The position numbers and the translations under genes were made by a program. A model generated the notes under the pieces. The model made no database searches. It was not told where the DNA came from and saw only the letters and a program-made list of their open reading frames with translations. A stretch of DNA of 64,000 nucleotides from Gordonibacter massiliensis (ex Traore et al. 2017) (lineage in GTDB: Bacteria; Actinomycetota; Coriobacteriia; Coriobacteriales; Eggerthellaceae), in contig LT827128.1 of the NCBI GenBank assembly GCA_900170005.1, forward strand, positions 2,538,168-2,602,167, given 5' to 3'. Position 1 is the first letter of the stretch, and every line of letters begins with the position of its first letter. This document shows positions 38,286 to 46,890 of this stretch, piece after piece.

Positions 38286-39815
38286 CTACGCGGCGTATCC
38301 GCCGACGTCGGCCGCATCGGAATAGCCCGAGTAATCGCCGTCGGAGTAATCCTCGCCGCCGTAATCGTAACCGGTGCCGGAATCGGCAGAAACGTTGCCG
38401 TACCCGTAATCCGGATCGTAGGTTGGGTCGTAGTCCGAATCGTAACCATTGCCGCTGCTGTACGAATCGTTGTAATAGCCCGATCCCCCCGAACTGCCGG
38501 TACCCGACGAGTACGAACTACTCGAACCAGAGGAGTAGCCCGGACCGGAGCCCGTCACGCCTACGATGGGGCTCGGGTCGCCGCCTTCTTCGATCACCTT
38601 CATCATCTGCTTCGTGGCGGTGGGGTCGTTCAGCACGTAGGATTGCCCGTCCACCAGCTCGTTCATGAACACGGTGGGAGCCATGGCCGAATACACCGTC
38701 AAATCGCCCTTGCCCTTGAACTGCTCCGCCAAAGCAACGATGTCGGTGACCGAAAGGTCCGTCGTCACGCATTTCGCCGCGCTCTGGACAATGCCGGGAA
38801 GCTCGGTGACGGGCATGTCGAGCACTTTGTTGACCAAGGCCATGATGAGCTTGCGCTGGTTGGCCGTGCGCGTGAAGTCGCCGTCGGCATAGGCGCGGCT
38901 GCGGGCGAATACGAGCGCCGCTTCGCCATTGAGGTGCTGCGGGCCCTCTTCGATGATGATGCGCTGGCCGTTCGGATTGTCCGTGGTGTTGTCGGCGTCT
39001 GTGTCGTCGATGCGCTCGTCAACCTCCACGTCCACGCCGCCCACGGCGTCCACGAGTTGGATCATGCTGTCGAAGTCGACCTCGGCATAGTGGGAGATGT
39101 CCACGCCAAGTAGCTGGCTGGCTTCCCTGATGGTGGACGAGACCCCTCCGTAGTTGTAGGCCGCGTTGAACTTCGCCCGGCCTACGCCGTCGATCTCAAT
39201 CATGGTGTCGCGCGGAATGGACACGAGCGAGGCCTGGTTTTTCGTGGGATCGACGTACACGACGATGTTCGTGTCGGAACGCGCGCCGTCCTCGTCGCTG
39301 CCCACGCGGGCGTCGGAGCCCACGAGCAGCATGTAAAACGGTTCGTCGAAGCTTTTCTTCGGAGCGAGAACGTCTTGGATGGCCTGCATCTCCTCCGACG
39401 TCTTGTTGCCGGAAAGCTCGCTGTTGATGGAGTTGACGTACAGGGCGAACGCCGTGCCGCAGCCGACGACGGCCACGAGAACGGCGGCGAGCACGCCGAT
39501 GGCGATTTTCTTGCCGCGCCCCATGCGCCTGCCTGCGTTGCGGGAGTACTGGGGGTTGTTGCGGGAGTACTGGCTTGCCGCCGTTTGCCGCGAGTACGCG
39601 GTGTTGGCGCTGCGTCCCTGGCTGCCGGGCGTGTAGGCCGACCGATACGCCGAAGGGCTCGCCTGCTGCCCGCCCCGGGAGAACTGCTCGGCCGTCCCCC
39701 GCGAGGCGATGCGCCCCGACTGAGCCGCTTTCGTCGAGCGAACGGCACGCGCAGACTGAGGGGCGCGCGACGAGCGCGCGACCGGTCGGTTGGTGCGAGA
39801 GTTTCGTGACGCCAT
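38286..39815 (-). CDS. LytR-CpsA-Psr family cell-wall glycopolymer transferase
   Basis: 509 residues. The first ~100 are cytoplasmic and rich in Ser, Arg, Gln and Tyr; a membrane helix follows (KIAIGVLAAVLVAVVGCGTAFALYV), then an LCP domain with LLVGSDARVG, SDTNIVVYVDP, SIPRDTMIEI and FARSRAYADGDFTRTANQRKL, carrying the conserved Asp and Arg residues that bind the lipid pyrophosphate. The C-terminal 110 residues are Gly/Ser/Tyr/Asp-rich and low complexity. LCP enzymes attach teichoic acid-like or capsular polymers to peptidoglycan. The ATG follows GAGGAGAAG. Confidence 0.92.
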   Translation of the reverse strand: MASRNSRTNRPVARSSRAPQSARAVRSTKAAQSGRIASRGTAEQFSRGGQQASPSAYRSAYTPGSQGRSANTAYSRQTAASQYSRNNPQYSRNAGRRMGRGKKIAIGVLAAVLVAVVGCGTAFALYVNSINSELSGNKTSEEMQAIQDVLAPKKSFDEPFYMLLVGSDARVGSDEDGARSDTNIVVYVDPTKNQASLVSIPRDTMIEIDGVGRAKFNAAYNYGGVSSTIREASQLLGVDISHYAEVDFDSMIQLVDAVGGVDVEVDERIDDTDADNTTDNPNGQRIIIEEGPQHLNGEAALVFARSRAYADGDFTRTANQRKLIMALVNKVLDMPVTELPGIVQSAAKCVTTDLSVTDIVALAEQFKGKGDLTVYSAMAPTVFMNELVDGQSYVLNDPTATKQMMKVIEEGGDPSPIVGVTGSGPGYSSGSSSSYSSGTGSSGGSGYYNDSYSSGNGYDSDYDPTYDPDYGYGNVSADSGTGYDYGGEDYSDGDYSGYSDAADVGGYAA

Positions 39816-40165
39816 GTACTTCTCCTCAACAGCCACGGCCCCGCGGCGCTCCTGCGCGACGCGAAGCCGGCGGGCGCGCCGCCGCCGATTTTCCCGATGG
39901 CGTCGGCCGCGCAGGCGAAGCTCGCGTCAAACGAGCGCCGATCCGCGCCGCCGCGGTCCCACCCGGGCGACGTTCGCTCCATCGTCCGAGGTGGTATGCG
40001 CAAACCGCACAACATACCCGTATATTCTAACACCGATGGGCGATTCGCCATAAAAAGGGCATGGCGTAGGGACAAACCATTCACAGCCAAGCATTTCTCG
40101 GGAATTCGCCAAAACGTATTCTTACGGTTACATCATAAGCCTCAAGAGCCGCTAGGCTTTTGCCC
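39816..40165. other. Divergent intergenic region, LCP / XRE regulator
   Basis: 350 bp. The part near 40010-40110 is AT-rich and contains a TAGAAT hexamer on the minus strand suited to LCP transcription and an 11-bp inverted repeat GGCGATTCGCC (40042 area) that could be a regulator site. No gene is supported. Confidence 0.45.
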
Positions 40166-40483
40166 ATGGTGAACAAAGTCGGACAGACGACGGACGTTTT
40201 GCACGCGAATCCAGGCGAGGGAAGCGAAGTTTCCAGCGTGTTGGGCCGCAACGTCACGCGTTTGCGCAAGCAAGCCAAGATCACCAAGCAGAAGTTCGCC
40301 CTCATGGTGAACGTGGGCCGGCCCTTCCTCAATCGCATCGAGAACGGCACCGCCGATCCGCGCCTTTCCGTCATCCTCCGGCTCGCCGCCGCGTTGGACA
40401 CCACGCCGCAAGAGCTGCTGACCGACCGCAGCGACATCCCTGCTAGAAGCGACGTCTCACCGCGCCATGCGCGTCTCGGCTGA
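40166..40483 (+). CDS. XRE-family HTH regulator
   Basis: 105 residues with one Cro/C1-type helix-turn-helix domain (VLGRNVTRLRKQAKITKQKFALMVNVGRPFLNRIENGTADPRLSVILRLAAALDTTPQELL) and short unstructured ends. The ATG at 40166 has a weak upstream site; a TTG two codons earlier is also open. It is divergent from the LCP gene, and its end overlaps the convergent vanZ-like gene by 27 bp. Targets are unknown. Confidence 0.85.
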   Translation: MVNKVGQTTDVLHANPGEGSEVSSVLGRNVTRLRKQAKITKQKFALMVNVGRPFLNRIENGTADPRLSVILRLAAALDTTPQELLTDRSDIPARSDVSPRHARLG

Positions 40484-40948
40484 TTGCCCTTCCTCCGGCG
40501 AAGCGGTTTTCGCGCGCCGCCTGAGCAAAAGGTAGACCAGCCCGCTGCCGAGACTGCCGCCTGCAGTGTCAACGAGCCAATCAACCGGATCGCACATACG
40601 TCCCGGTACGAACAGCTGATGGAACTCGTCGCTCGCGCCGTACAAGCTGGCGCATGCGATACCCACGAGGCAGGCGCGACGCAGCGGCATATGGCAGTGC
40701 AATGCGTTCGCCAACAGCGCTCCGAACAGCGTGTACTCGCAGAAATGGGCGAAGGAGGACACCACGTCCGCATCGGGGCCCAGCACGTTGGCTTGCAGAG
40801 CTTTCAACTCTTGGAACAGATACGAAAACGGTCCTAGATCGTGGTCGAGGCCGGTGTCGGTGTTCGACGACATGAAGAATATGAAGCAGGCCCACAGCAC
40901 GACGAGCGCCCAGCTCGCAACAACGAAAGCCGTCGGTTTCCTTGACAT
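40457..40948 (-). CDS. VanZ-family membrane protein
   Basis: 163 residues with four membrane helices. The ATG at 40948 follows GAAGGGAA. The motifs FFMSSNT, FCEYTLFGALL and YGASDEFHQLFVPGR...DWLVDTAGGSLG define the VanZ family, associated with low-level teicoplanin resistance in enterococci and widespread with unknown function elsewhere. It is the last gene of a probable operon phosphatase-ParB-like-VanZ. Confidence 0.9.
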   Translation of the reverse strand: MSRKPTAFVVASWALVVLWACFIFFMSSNTDTGLDHDLGPFSYLFQELKALQANVLGPDADVVSSFAHFCEYTLFGALLANALHCHMPLRRACLVGIACASLYGASDEFHQLFVPGRMCDPVDWLVDTAGGSLGSGLVYLLLRRRAKTASPEEGQSAETRMAR

Positions 40949-40974
40949 GGCAGCATTCCCTTCTTGGTGGTTCT

Positions 40975-41850
40975 TCACAGCTGATCGATAAGGCTGCGCA
41001 GCTTGTGCACGAGGCCTTGGGGTATCGGCACGTTGTCCCGGGCCATAGCCTGTGCGTCCTCGACGCATTTGACGGCCGTCTGCAGGGCGCGGCGGGCATC
41101 GTCCTGCGTCTTGGGGCGCAGCTCGCGGATGCGCGCCTTGAGCTGCGCGGGGGTGAGTTCGTCGCGTTGGTATTGGACGAACAGGTCGGACTGGCGTGGG
41201 GCGGGAAGCTCCGATATCTCCTTGAGCGTGAGCGGGTCGATAAGCCCCGTGGAAGCTTCCGTACGCCAGTTCTCGTCGAGTTCGCCGGTGAGCTTCTCGG
41301 CCTGCTCGCGCGCTTCGCGCATGCGCCGCTCGGCGGCTATGGCCCGTTTGACCGTGGCCGCGCTCACCGCTTGGCCGGTCTCTTCCGTGACGATGCGGGC
41401 GATGATGTCGTTCGTGCGCACGCCCTTGAGCGACGGGTCGGCGGCGCGCAAAGCCGGCACCTCTCGGCCGATGGCGGCATAGCGCGCGCCGCGTTCCTCT
41501 TGCGACAGGCGGCGGGCGACGAGGTTCGTCACGTTCAGCAACACGGTGGCCTGGCTGTCGTTCAAGCCCTCCACCAGCGTCACCGGCAGCTCGCCGTAGG
41601 CCAGCGGGTCGCGCTCGGCCAGCCGCCGGTACGCCTCGAGGCGGCGGTGCCCGGCTATCATCTGGTATGATCCGTCGCCCAACTGCCGAACGAGGGGAAG
41701 CTGGCCCAAGCCGTCGGACGCTATGGAGGCGACGAGCTCGGCAAGCTCGTCTTCGTCCATGGAGTAGTCGTTGTCGGGATGCGACTCGATCACGTCGAGG
41801 GGCAGCGACAACGTCGTGTACGACGAGCGCGTGGAAGCGTTTCGGCCCAT
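40975..41850 (-). CDS. ParB/Srx-domain protein (second ParB-like)
   Basis: 291 residues. The N-terminus has a ParB-type nuclease-fold/CTP-binding domain (LSLPLDVIESHPDNDYSM...LVRQLGDGSYQMIAGHRRLEAYRRL), followed by a helical DNA-binding region and a C-terminal helical domain. It is distinct from the chromosomal ParB at 59557-60612 and lacks a ParA partner. Such orphan ParB-like proteins are usual on plasmids and integrative elements, but no other mobile genes are adjacent. It starts 6 bp after the phosphatase gene. Confidence 0.8.
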   Translation of the reverse strand: MGRNASTRSSYTTLSLPLDVIESHPDNDYSMDEDELAELVASIASDGLGQLPLVRQLGDGSYQMIAGHRRLEAYRRLAERDPLAYGELPVTLVEGLNDSQATVLLNVTNLVARRLSQEERGARYAAIGREVPALRAADPSLKGVRTNDIIARIVTEETGQAVSAATVKRAIAAERRMREAREQAEKLTGELDENWRTEASTGLIDPLTLKEISELPAPRQSDLFVQYQRDELTPAQLKARIRELRPKTQDDARRALQTAVKCVEDAQAMARDNVPIPQGLVHKLRSLIDQL

Positions 41851-41856
41851 GGCCGC

Positions 41857-42552
41857 CTACTCCATCAAGCCGACGAGGTCGCTCGGAGCGTCTATCAAAA
41901 GATCGGGCGCCGCCGCCCGCAAACGCTCGACGTCGTGGTACCCCCACGTCGCCGCCACGGCATGCGTGCCGGCGTTGCGCGCTACCGCCACGTCGCCCGT
42001 CGAGTCGCCCACGTAGGCGGTGCGCTCGGGAACGGATCCGAGCTCCGCTATCGTGCGCAGCAGTCCGGCGGGGTCGGGTTTGCGCGGTATGTCGGCGCGC
42101 TCCCCGTGCGCGACGGAGAACAACCCGGGCAGATAGGTTCCGATGACGTCTTGCACGCCCGCATCGAACTTGTTCGACAGCACCGCCAGCTTCGCGCCGC
42201 GGCGCTTGAGTTCGGCCACGGTCTCGGGGATGCCGGGATAGGCTTTCGTCAGCTTGTGGCCGTACTGGGGGTAGAGCTCCTTCCAACGGTCCATAGCGCC
42301 CTCGACGGCTTCTTCGTCCGCATCCGCGGGAACGGCTTGGTACATGAGCGCCTTCACACCGTTGCCCACGAAGCTGAGTATCTCAGCGGTGGTCCGCTCG
42401 GGGAAGCCGCATTCGCGCAGCACCGCGTTGGTGAGAGCCACGAGGTCGGGCAGCGTGTTGAGCAGCGTGCCGTCGAGATCGAACACGAAGGCGTCGATGC
42501 GCGACGAGGCGCCGGCATCGGTGCGCGTGGAAGGAGCGTTTGCGTTTTCCAT
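41857..42552 (-). CDS. HAD-family phosphatase (phosphoglycolate phosphatase-like)
   Basis: 231 residues. FVFDLDGTLLNTLPDLVALTN is HAD motif I, VLSNKFD motif II, KPDPAGLL motif III, and YVGDSTGDVAVARNAG motif IV; the helical cap lies between I and II. It most resembles phosphoglycolate phosphatase, removing 2-phosphoglycolate or a similar small phosphoester. The ATG at 42552 is preceded by GAGGTAAC, better than the ATG six codons upstream. Confidence 0.85.
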   Translation of the reverse strand: MENANAPSTRTDAGASSRIDAFVFDLDGTLLNTLPDLVALTNAVLRECGFPERTTAEILSFVGNGVKALMYQAVPADADEEAVEGAMDRWKELYPQYGHKLTKAYPGIPETVAELKRRGAKLAVLSNKFDAGVQDVIGTYLPGLFSVAHGERADIPRKPDPAGLLRTIAELGSVPERTAYVGDSTGDVAVARNAGTHAVAATWGYHDVERLRAAAPDLLIDAPSDLVGLME

Positions 42553-42612
42553 GGCGTTACCTCGGCTCATGATACGAAAAATCCAAGCCGCAGCTTGGAT
42601 CGTGGTTTGTTA

Positions 42613-42687
42613 TGGAGCGGGTGACGGGACTCGAACCCGCGAATACAAGCTTGGGAAGCTTGGGCCTTACCACTTGGCGACACCCGC
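42613..42687 (-). tRNA. tRNA-Gly (anticodon CCC)
   Basis: On the minus strand the acceptor stem GCGGGTG pairs with CACCCGC, followed by T and an encoded CCA. The D arm is TCGCCAAGTGGTAAGGC, the anticodon stem CAAGC/GCTTG with loop TTCCCAA gives anticodon CCC, and the T arm is GCGGGTTCGAGTCCCGT. All arms pair properly. Confidence 0.95.
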
Positions 42688-42818
42688 ACTATCATGAATT
42701 ATAACCTTACATTCCCCCATCTTTGAAGAAGATCAGCGAATAATCCATCTATGGACCGTGGCGCAGGCTCCGAACCGGTCAAGATCGCGTTGGTGCGGCC
42801 CTCGGGGCGAGCCGCGCT

Positions 42819-43364
42819 TCAATCCGACGCGTCCGAAGTCTCCAGGCCCCGCTCGAACGCGTCGACGTAGGCGTCGACGTAGCGTGCCGCGGCTTCGATG
42901 TCCTCCACCTCGAGCTCTTTCAGAGCAGCGTTCTCCAAGCTATGGAGTTCTGAGAAAACACCGTCGCAAAAACGCAGGCCATCCTCGGTTAGAGAGACCA
43001 CTTTCGCCCGTCCGTCCGCAGGCGAACCGGATTCTCCAACATACCCTCTTTTCTTCAGGTTCGAAAGGATCGATCCCACCGTTTGCTTGGGAAGCCACAG
43101 CGCCTCGCTGATAAGGCGCTGGCCGCACGGCTCCTTAGCATAGCGGATGACCATCAACACCAGCAGCGAGTTGAAGTTGAGCCCGTGCCGCTTCGCGAAC
43201 CGCTCGTAATGCGCAAGGCTCTTCAGAAGCACTTGGTTCAATCTCAAAGTCGGCAGGAAGTAGCTGTCGGGCAGGCCCTCGCTGTACATCGATTGGACGC
43301 TGGTGAGGAAATCGTCGCGGAAGGCCTCCGCATTCTCTCCTCCGGCGTTGCCTTTTGTCGACAT
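42819..43364 (-). CDS. MarR-family transcriptional regulator
   Basis: 181 residues with a winged helix (GQRLISEALWLPKQTVGSILSNLKKRGYVGESGSPADGRAKVVSLTEDG) between long dimerisation helices. The ATG at 43364 follows AAAGGAAGGAG. It diverges from the efflux-antitoxin-toxin fusion gene at 43560, a typical arrangement for a repressor of a drug efflux pump. The effector is unknown. Confidence 0.9.
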   Translation of the reverse strand: MSTKGNAGGENAEAFRDDFLTSVQSMYSEGLPDSYFLPTLRLNQVLLKSLAHYERFAKRHGLNFNSLLVLMVIRYAKEPCGQRLISEALWLPKQTVGSILSNLKKRGYVGESGSPADGRAKVVSLTEDGLRFCDGVFSELHSLENAALKELEVEDIEAAARYVDAYVDAFERGLETSDASD

Positions 43365-43525
43365 GGCTCTCCTTCCTTTCAAGGCCGGGAGGAAAGCCCG
43401 GCCAATTGCTGCTGCCATTATCCCCGTTCGCAGGGTTCGTTGCACCAAGGTCGTTCGAACTACAAAAAATTGACTGATTTCGGTTTATTTCTATGGACTT
43501 CCGGCTTTTACTTTGTTAGGCTCAT

Positions 43526-43545
43526 ATAGTCCGAATTCAGTCTAT
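43526..43545. promoter_or_regulatory. Candidate MarR operator overlapping the efflux promoter
   Basis: A 20-bp imperfect palindrome centred on GAATTC (8 of 10 base pairs match), ATAGTCCGAATTCAGTCTAT, lies 15 bp before the fusion-gene start. Its left end overlaps a TATAGT -10-like hexamer (43525-43530). MarR proteins bind palindromes of this size, so it is a plausible repressor site. Confidence 0.45.
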
Positions 43546-43559
43546 TAGAAAGGGATGCT

Positions 43560-45920
43560 ATGTCAGATCTTGTGCACATGAGTCCTGCGACGCTCTCAAA
43601 GGGGCGCTTGTGGGCAGCTCTGGTGGTGATATTGTTCGGGCAGTTCATCGTGTCGATCGACCTGACGGTGCTCAACATCGCGCTACCGGACCTCACGAAG
43701 GACTTGAAACCCACGTCCGACCAGCTCCTGTGGATCGTCGACGTGTACTCGCTCGTGCTCGCGGGCCTGCTGGTGGCAACCAGTTCGCTTTCCGACCGGT
43801 TCGGCAGGAAGCGCACGCTGCTCACCGGCTTCTTCCTGTTCGGGGTGGGGTCGCTGCTCATCGTGTTCGCCAACAGCCCCGGCTACGTCATCGCCATCCG
43901 CGCGTTTCTCGGCGTGGGCGGCGCGCTCATCATGCCCGTCACCGTGTCGATGATACGCAGCATCTTCCAAAACGCGAAGGAGCGCGCCTTCGCCGTTGCG
44001 GCGTGGTCGGCCATCGGCGCGCTCGGCATGGCCACCGGGCCGCTCATCGGCGGCTTTCTGCTCGAGCACTTCAACTGGCATGCGGCGTTCCTCGTGAACG
44101 TGCCGCTCATGGTCGCGGCGTTCGCAGCCGGTATCTTCGTGCTGCCCGAAGTGCGCCTCAAGAAGCCCGGCTCGTTCGACATCCTCGCCTCCCTCATCTT
44201 CCTGGCCGGCATGGTGGCGTTCCTCTGGGGCATCAAGCACCTCGCCGCCGAGCTCGCGTTCGACACCCAAGGCGTCGCGGCAACCGTGGCCGGCGTGGTG
44301 CTGCTGGGCCTGTTCGTCTTCCGCTGCCTGCGCGCAAAGACGCCCGTCGTGGATCTATCGCTCTTCCGCAGCAAGCCCTTCACGGCTGGCATTATCGCCA
44401 CCATGGGCAGCATGTTCGCCATGGCCACCCTACTCTACATGCTTTCCCAGTGGCTGCAGCTGGTGAACGGCGACGGCACGCTGGAAGCCGGCGCGAAGCT
44501 GGTTCCCATGGCCATCGCAAGCCTCATCGCCAGCGCGCTCGCCACGCCGCTCGCCATGAAGCTCCGGCCCCGCAACGTGGTTGCCGGCGGCATGGTGCTG
44601 GCGGCCGCGGCCATGATGATGCTCATGTTCTTCAGGGACGATCTGGAGCTACTGCCCGTCATGATATCCACCACGCTCGTGGGCGTGGGCACCGGCGCGC
44701 TGGCCATCGGGGCGTCGCTCGTCATGTGCGAGACGCCCGTCGAGAAGGCCTCGAGCGCGGGCAGCCTGCAAGAGATTTCCTACGACCTGGGCAACGTGCT
44801 GGGCGTGGCCATCCTGGGCAGCCTGGCCTCCATCATCTACCGTAGCGGGCTTCCCACCGGCGAGCTGCGCGCCATGGGCCTGGACGGCAAGACCATCGAC
44901 GCCGCCGAGCAGTCGCTTTCCGCCACGTCGGTGATCGCCGAGCAGCTCGGCCTGCCCCAGCTGCTGCAGAAGGGCATCGACGCGTTCAACGACTCCGTCG
45001 TGATCACGTGCTTCGTCGGCGGCATCATCATCCTCGTAGTGGCCGTTATCGTGTGGGCGCTCATTCCGCGCGACGTGAAGATCACCGAGAACGAAGGCGA
45101 GCCGGACGATGGCGGCGCCCTGCCGGACGCGGGCGACTCCGCGAACGCCAACGGCTCCGCGACCGGCACCGCCCTCGGCAGCGGCAACCTGACCGGCACC
45201 GGGCTGGCTGGCGGCAACGTCGCCGGCGGCGGGGCTCCTTCGGCAGCGAAGGCGGCGCAAGCTCCCTTGTCCGCTTCCCTCGGCGCCCCGATGGCGGCCG
45301 CCGCGCCGATCAACGCCCGGAACCTCTTGGACGAGAACAGGGAGCCCTCGATGGGTGGCGCCGGGCTGGCGTGCGCTGCACCTGCGGAAACGCAGCTGGT
45401 GGCGCCTGCGCCGGGCGTGCTCAGCATACCGGTCAAGACCGAGACGCTGATCGAGATGGATTCCGTCTGCCAAGAGCTCGGCATCAGCATGGGCACGGCC
45501 TTCAGCCTCTTCGCCACCAAGGTGGCGCGCGAGCGCCGCATTCCCTTCAAACTCGCCGTCGACCCCTTCTACACCGAAGAGAACCTTGCCCACCTGCGCA
45601 GCTGCGTGCGCATGCTGAACGAGGGCAACGGCGTGCAAGAAGTGCGCAGGAACATCCGCGTTTGGGCGCCGAAGGCTTGGAACGACTACAACCGCATGCG
45701 CTTCGACGACAACGATCGGCACCGGCGCATCAAAGACATCCTCAAGGACATCGAGAAGAACGGGCCCAAAAAGAGCGGCGGCAAGCCCGAACCTCTGACC
45801 GGCGAGTTGACGGGCCTCTGGTCGCGGCGCATCGACAAGCGCGGCAAGCTGGTCTTCCGGCTTGTGAAGGGCAATGTGGAAATCGTCTCATGCGCGCCGT
45901 GGGCATCGCGCCGCGCATGA
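43560..45920 (+). CDS. DHA2-type MFS efflux transporter fused to RelB/DinJ antitoxin and YoeB toxin domains
   Basis: 786 residues in one open frame. Residues 1-504 are a 14-helix DHA2 (EmrB-type) drug:H+ antiporter with SIDLTVLNIALPDL and DRFGRKRTLL. Residues 505-618 are a Gly/Ala/Pro-rich linker. Residues 619-695 match RelB/DinJ antitoxins (LSIPVKTETL, SLFATKVARERRIPF, DPFYTEENLAHLRSCV). Residues 700-786 match YoeB toxins (WNDYNRMR, IKDILKDI, GKPEPLTGELTGLWSRRI). YoeB catalytic Glu46 is kept (E744), Arg65 is Lys (K763) and His83 is Trp (W781), so nuclease activity is probably weak or lost. The gene faces a MarR repressor. The fusion lies at the cytoplasmic C-terminus. Each domain call is strong; the combined role is unknown. 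Confidence 0.88.
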   Translation: MSDLVHMSPATLSKGRLWAALVVILFGQFIVSIDLTVLNIALPDLTKDLKPTSDQLLWIVDVYSLVLAGLLVATSSLSDRFGRKRTLLTGFFLFGVGSLLIVFANSPGYVIAIRAFLGVGGALIMPVTVSMIRSIFQNAKERAFAVAAWSAIGALGMATGPLIGGFLLEHFNWHAAFLVNVPLMVAAFAAGIFVLPEVRLKKPGSFDILASLIFLAGMVAFLWGIKHLAAELAFDTQGVAATVAGVVLLGLFVFRCLRAKTPVVDLSLFRSKPFTAGIIATMGSMFAMATLLYMLSQWLQLVNGDGTLEAGAKLVPMAIASLIASALATPLAMKLRPRNVVAGGMVLAAAAMMMLMFFRDDLELLPVMISTTLVGVGTGALAIGASLVMCETPVEKASSAGSLQEISYDLGNVLGVAILGSLASIIYRSGLPTGELRAMGLDGKTIDAAEQSLSATSVIAEQLGLPQLLQKGIDAFNDSVVITCFVGGIIILVVAVIVWALIPRDVKITENEGEPDDGGALPDAGDSANANGSATGTALGSGNLTGTGLAGGNVAGGGAPSAAKAAQAPLSASLGAPMAAAAPINARNLLDENREPSMGGAGLACAAPAETQLVAPAPGVLSIPVKTETLIEMDSVCQELGISMGTAFSLFATKVARERRIPFKLAVDPFYTEENLAHLRSCVRMLNEGNGVQEVRRNIRVWAPKAWNDYNRMRFDDNDRHRRIKDILKDIEKNGPKKSGGKPEPLTGELTGLWSRRIDKRGKLVFRLVKGNVEIVSCAPWASRRA

Positions 45921-46014
45921 GCGCACGGCGAATGCGGCCGGCGCGCGCAACGCCCGAAAGCGCCGGCCGATGAAACCCCGAGCCTTGATCCCCGATAGGA
46001 AGGAACGAAGACGT

Positions 46015-46866
46015 ATGAAAAAGAAAGCGACCTTGATCGCGCTGTGCGCATTGAGCTTGACCATGGCCTGCGTGCTCGCCGGATGCGGGGCGAGCCTCGA
46101 TCGCGAGATCACCGTGGAGGGCATGACGCTGAAGGTGCCGTCGAACTGGGTGGAGACGTCTGACGAGGAGACGACCTCGGTCCTCGCCCTCTCGCGCCTC
46201 GAGGCCCCAAAAGCGGGCGCCGCAGGAAACGTCACGCCAGAAGGTGCTGTCGCAGGAACCGGCTCGGTGGAAATCGGTGCCGCAGCGACCGGCACCGCGA
46301 TGGACGATCCTGCACACGACGATCCCGAAAAGGCCGAAGCAGAAGGCGAAAACACGACGGGAGACGTCTCCCCAAGCGACGAACTCGCCGTGACGGACGG
46401 CGTCGATGAGGTCGGGGCCGACGCGAGCCGGGTGATCTCCAACTCGCCAGGCGATGCCGCGTCGAACGGCTCCGCGGCAGCCTCCGGCGTCACACCAGGC
46501 GGGAACGTTGCGTACCGCGACGTGGACGAGGACAACGAAGACGAGCACAACGCCATAACCGTCTCGTACCTCCCGCTGGCGAAAAGCCCGGTGAAGTCCG
46601 CCCAAGAGGCCATCGCGCTCAAGCAGCTGCAGGCCGAACGGGAGTTCGGCGTCATCAACTGGGACATCGACAAGGAGAAGTCGAGCGTGATCGACGGTGC
46701 TCAAGTCACGAAGTTCGAGTACAGCTTCGAGAAGGAGATCGACCACGTGACGAAGAAGTACGAGTACAAGACCGTCTACGTCTTCAATGCCGGCATGTGC
46801 TACGAGATATCCGTCTACGGCGGCGCAGCTTCCCTTGACGACGTCGTGAACAGCATAGAGTTCTAA
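46015..46866 (+). CDS. Lipoprotein with low-complexity insert
   Basis: 283 residues. A lipoprotein signal (MKKKATLIALCALSLTMACVLAGC, lipobox LAGC, Cys24) follows AGGAAGGAACG. The mature protein starts as a compact domain (ITVEGMTLKVPSNWVE...), is interrupted by about 110 Gly/Ala/Thr/Asp-rich residues (65-175), and resumes with ITVSYLPLAKSPVKSAQEAIALKQL to the end. It may be an anchored, ligand-binding or structural protein. It follows the efflux-TA fusion by 95 bp and precedes a CmpB-family membrane protein. Confidence 0.75.
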   Translation: MKKKATLIALCALSLTMACVLAGCGASLDREITVEGMTLKVPSNWVETSDEETTSVLALSRLEAPKAGAAGNVTPEGAVAGTGSVEIGAAATGTAMDDPAHDDPEKAEAEGENTTGDVSPSDELAVTDGVDEVGADASRVISNSPGDAASNGSAAASGVTPGGNVAYRDVDEDNEDEHNAITVSYLPLAKSPVKSAQEAIALKQLQAEREFGVINWDIDKEKSSVIDGAQVTKFEYSFEKEIDHVTKKYEYKTVYVFNAGMCYEISVYGGAASLDDVVNSIEF

Positions 46867-46890
46867 TCTCCCCGCTCAGCAAGGAACATC

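Noticed and set aside
40949-42286. Extension of the VanZ-like frame into a 600-residue protein
   Set aside because: The upstream part is an antisense frame over the ParB-like and phosphatase genes, rich in Arg/Ala, with no motif; the internal ATG at 40948 has a ribosome-binding site.
40457-42552. Integrated plasmid remnant
   Set aside because: Apart from the ParB-like gene there is no integrase, replication protein or attachment repeat, and the tRNA-Gly is intact without a visible duplicate of its 3' end.
43560-45920. Frameshift or assembly artefact making an apparent MFS-RelB-YoeB fusion
   Set aside because: No stop codon is present anywhere between the domains and the linker is a full low-complexity segment rather than an abrupt join. 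Not excluded without reads, but not the best reading.
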